Assembly: GCA_002388005.1 (NCBI GenBank)
Contig: DGLO01000100.1
Coordinates: forward strand, 45,985-51,760
Length of the DNA stretch: 5,776 nt
Direction: 5' to 3'
DNA from: Candidatus Neomicrothrix sp. UBA4542
GTDB taxonomy: Bacteria; Actinomycetota; Acidimicrobiia; Acidimicrobiales; Poriferisodalaceae
Shown: in pieces, positions 4,745 to 5,776 of the stretch
Position numbering within the stretch: position 1 is the stretch's first letter
Layout: every line of letters starts with the position of its first letter
Position numbers and translations under genes: made by a program
Notes under the pieces: model-generated
What the model was told of the DNA's origin: nothing
The model's database searches: none
The model's input: the letters and a program-made list of their open reading frames with translations, nothing else

Positions 4745-5776
4745 TCATCCGTCTAGTGGTGGGAACGAAAGCTCAACCGCGGTACCTGGCCCGTTCTGGG
4801 CGATCACTTGCGCCGTCCCACCAAAACTGTTTGCGACATGGCGGACTATTGATAGCCCTAGGCCGGATCCAGGGGAAGAACGAGCGTCCTCGCTTCTGTA
4901 GAACCGCTCAAAGACGCTCCCCCATTCGTGTTCAGGTATTCCAGGGCCACGATCCCGAACAATGACCGAGCCGGAGTCCACTTCTACCTCGACTGGTTGG
5001 CCTGGTGGACTCCATTTGATTGCGTTGTCGATCAGATTCGACACCGCTCTTTCCACCAGAGTTGGTACGACTCGGACACTGCAGCGACGCGCTTGGTACT
5101 CAATCGGGGTGGCGCTTCTGCGTCTGTGTCGTTGGACAACTGCGTCTACCAGTTCATCCAATTCAATCTCGGCGAGTTCTCCCGTTTGATGCCGATCCGT
5201 AGCCAGTTCGACAAGCTCAGTCACAAGTTCGGTTAGTTGGTCAAGTTCGAACAGGACATCGTCGAGAACTTGTTGGCGTTCACTGTCTTCTAACCCGTTG
5301 GAACGATGCATATATTCCAAATTGGTTCGAAGACTTGTTAGCGGTGTCCGAAGTTCGTGACTGGCATCGGCAACAAGTCGATATTGCTGCTCTCTTGAGC
5401 GAGTTAAGGCACTAAGCATCTCGTTAAAGCTGTTTGTCAGTTGCCCAAACTCATCATTTCGTTCAACGGTGATGGGTTGGTCGACGTTGTAAGTCGAAGC
5501 AATCTGCGATGTGGCTTCAGTGAGCCGTCGAACGGGTCTTACGACGCGCCCCGCGACGATAAAGCCAATGACCCCAGAGCCCACGACACCGAGAATGAAT
5601 AATTGAAGGCTGATTCGCCATAAATCGGAAAGTTGGGTATCTACGTCGTCCATCGGTCGAGCAACCATGATCGCTCTGCCTTTCACCTTGAGCGGAATCG
5701 TGAGTACGCGCATTCGCTGCCCAGCTAAATCAACCGTGGTCAGCCGCCCTTTTAGCTCCCTGCGTGCTATTGAACG
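4745..5776 (-). CDS. Sensor histidine kinase with HAMP domain (MprB-like), N-terminus beyond window
   Basis: This is a membrane sensor kinase of a two-component system; it should autophosphorylate on His and pass the phosphate to a partner response regulator. The frame is open to the right edge and 343 residues are visible. Numbered from the internal Met at 5713: the end of an extracytoplasmic domain (about 1-33, preceded by 21 more residues), membrane helix (34-54), HAMP linker (about 55-107), DHp domain with H-box DASHELRTPLTSL and phospho-acceptor H119, then the HATPase domain. The latter has an N-box NLIDNAIKWSP (226-236), G1 DRGPGIP (254-260), an F-box FERFYRSED (268-276), and G2 GSGLGLSIV (282-290). 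All catalytic boxes are intact. The Met at 5713 is not the true start because it lacks the sensor domain and first helix. The partner regulator is expected to the right of the window. The signal is unknown. Confidence 0.93.
   Translation of the reverse strand, partial: RSIARRELKGRLTTVDLAGQRMRVLTIPLKVKGRAIMVARPMDDVDTQLSDLWRISLQLFILGVVGSGVIGFIVAGRVVRPVRRLTEATSQIASTYNVDQPITVERNDEFGQLTNSFNEMLSALTRSREQQYRLVADASHELRTPLTSLRTNLEYMHRSNGLEDSERQQVLDDVLFELDQLTELVTELVELATDRHQTGELAEIELDELVDAVVQRHRRRSATPIEYQARRCSVRVVPTLVERAVSNLIDNAIKWSPPGQPVEVEVDSGSVIVRDRGPGIPEHEWGSVFERFYRSEDARSSPGSGLGLSIVRHVANSFGGTAQVIAQNGPGTAVELSFPPLDG

Noticed and set aside
4748..4765. Partial tRNA-Glu duplicate (ATCCGTCTAGTGG resembles the tRNA D-arm)
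   Set aside because: It encodes the C-terminal end of the histidine kinase and the match is too short; no sign of integration at the tRNA.

Overview
The window looks like a chromosomal segment of an actinobacterium, probably of the Acidimicrobiia-like (often marine) kind. The class is an inference. It rests on the pairing of clpS with a DUF2017 gene, which is an actinobacterial hallmark, on the EFGNR-type heme A synthase, on an MprB-like histidine kinase, and on moderate GC content by eye. There are no insertion sequences, integrases, phage genes or CRISPR arrays.

Layout, left to right. (1) 1-1667, minus strand: a long open frame running off the left edge. It is a full-length homologue of cytochrome c oxidase subunit I, but all six histidines that bind heme a, heme a3 and CuB are replaced, as are key proton-channel residues. 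(2) 1664-1855, minus: a possible 63-residue small gene. It overlaps the ctaB stop as TGATG and the oxidase-like start as ATGA, so it exactly fills the gap between them. (3) 1855-2772, minus: ctaB, heme O synthase. (4) 2773-2863: a short divergent promoter region without Shine-Dalgarno sequences. It has a TANNNT box 7-8 bases before each start codon, suggesting leaderless transcripts both ways. (5) 2864-4575, plus: ctaA (heme A synthase), clpS (TTG start with a strong ribosome binding site inside the ctaA 3' end) and a DUF2017 gene overlapping clpS by 8 bases. (6) 4634-4709, plus: tRNA-Glu(TTC) with encoded CCA. (7) 4745-5776, minus: a sensor histidine kinase whose N-terminus lies beyond the right edge.

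How the genes fit together. CtaB converts heme B to heme O and CtaA converts heme O to heme A, so the divergent pair makes the cofactor of aa3-type oxidases. The ctaB side carries, in apparent translational coupling, an oxidase subunit I homologue that cannot bind that cofactor in the normal way. This is the most notable observation here. The frame is intact, the twelve-helix pattern and many family motifs outside the metal sites are kept, and the losses hit every metal ligand. That pattern suggests a retained non-catalytic role (assembly, scaffold or supercomplex partner) rather than random decay, but this is inference.
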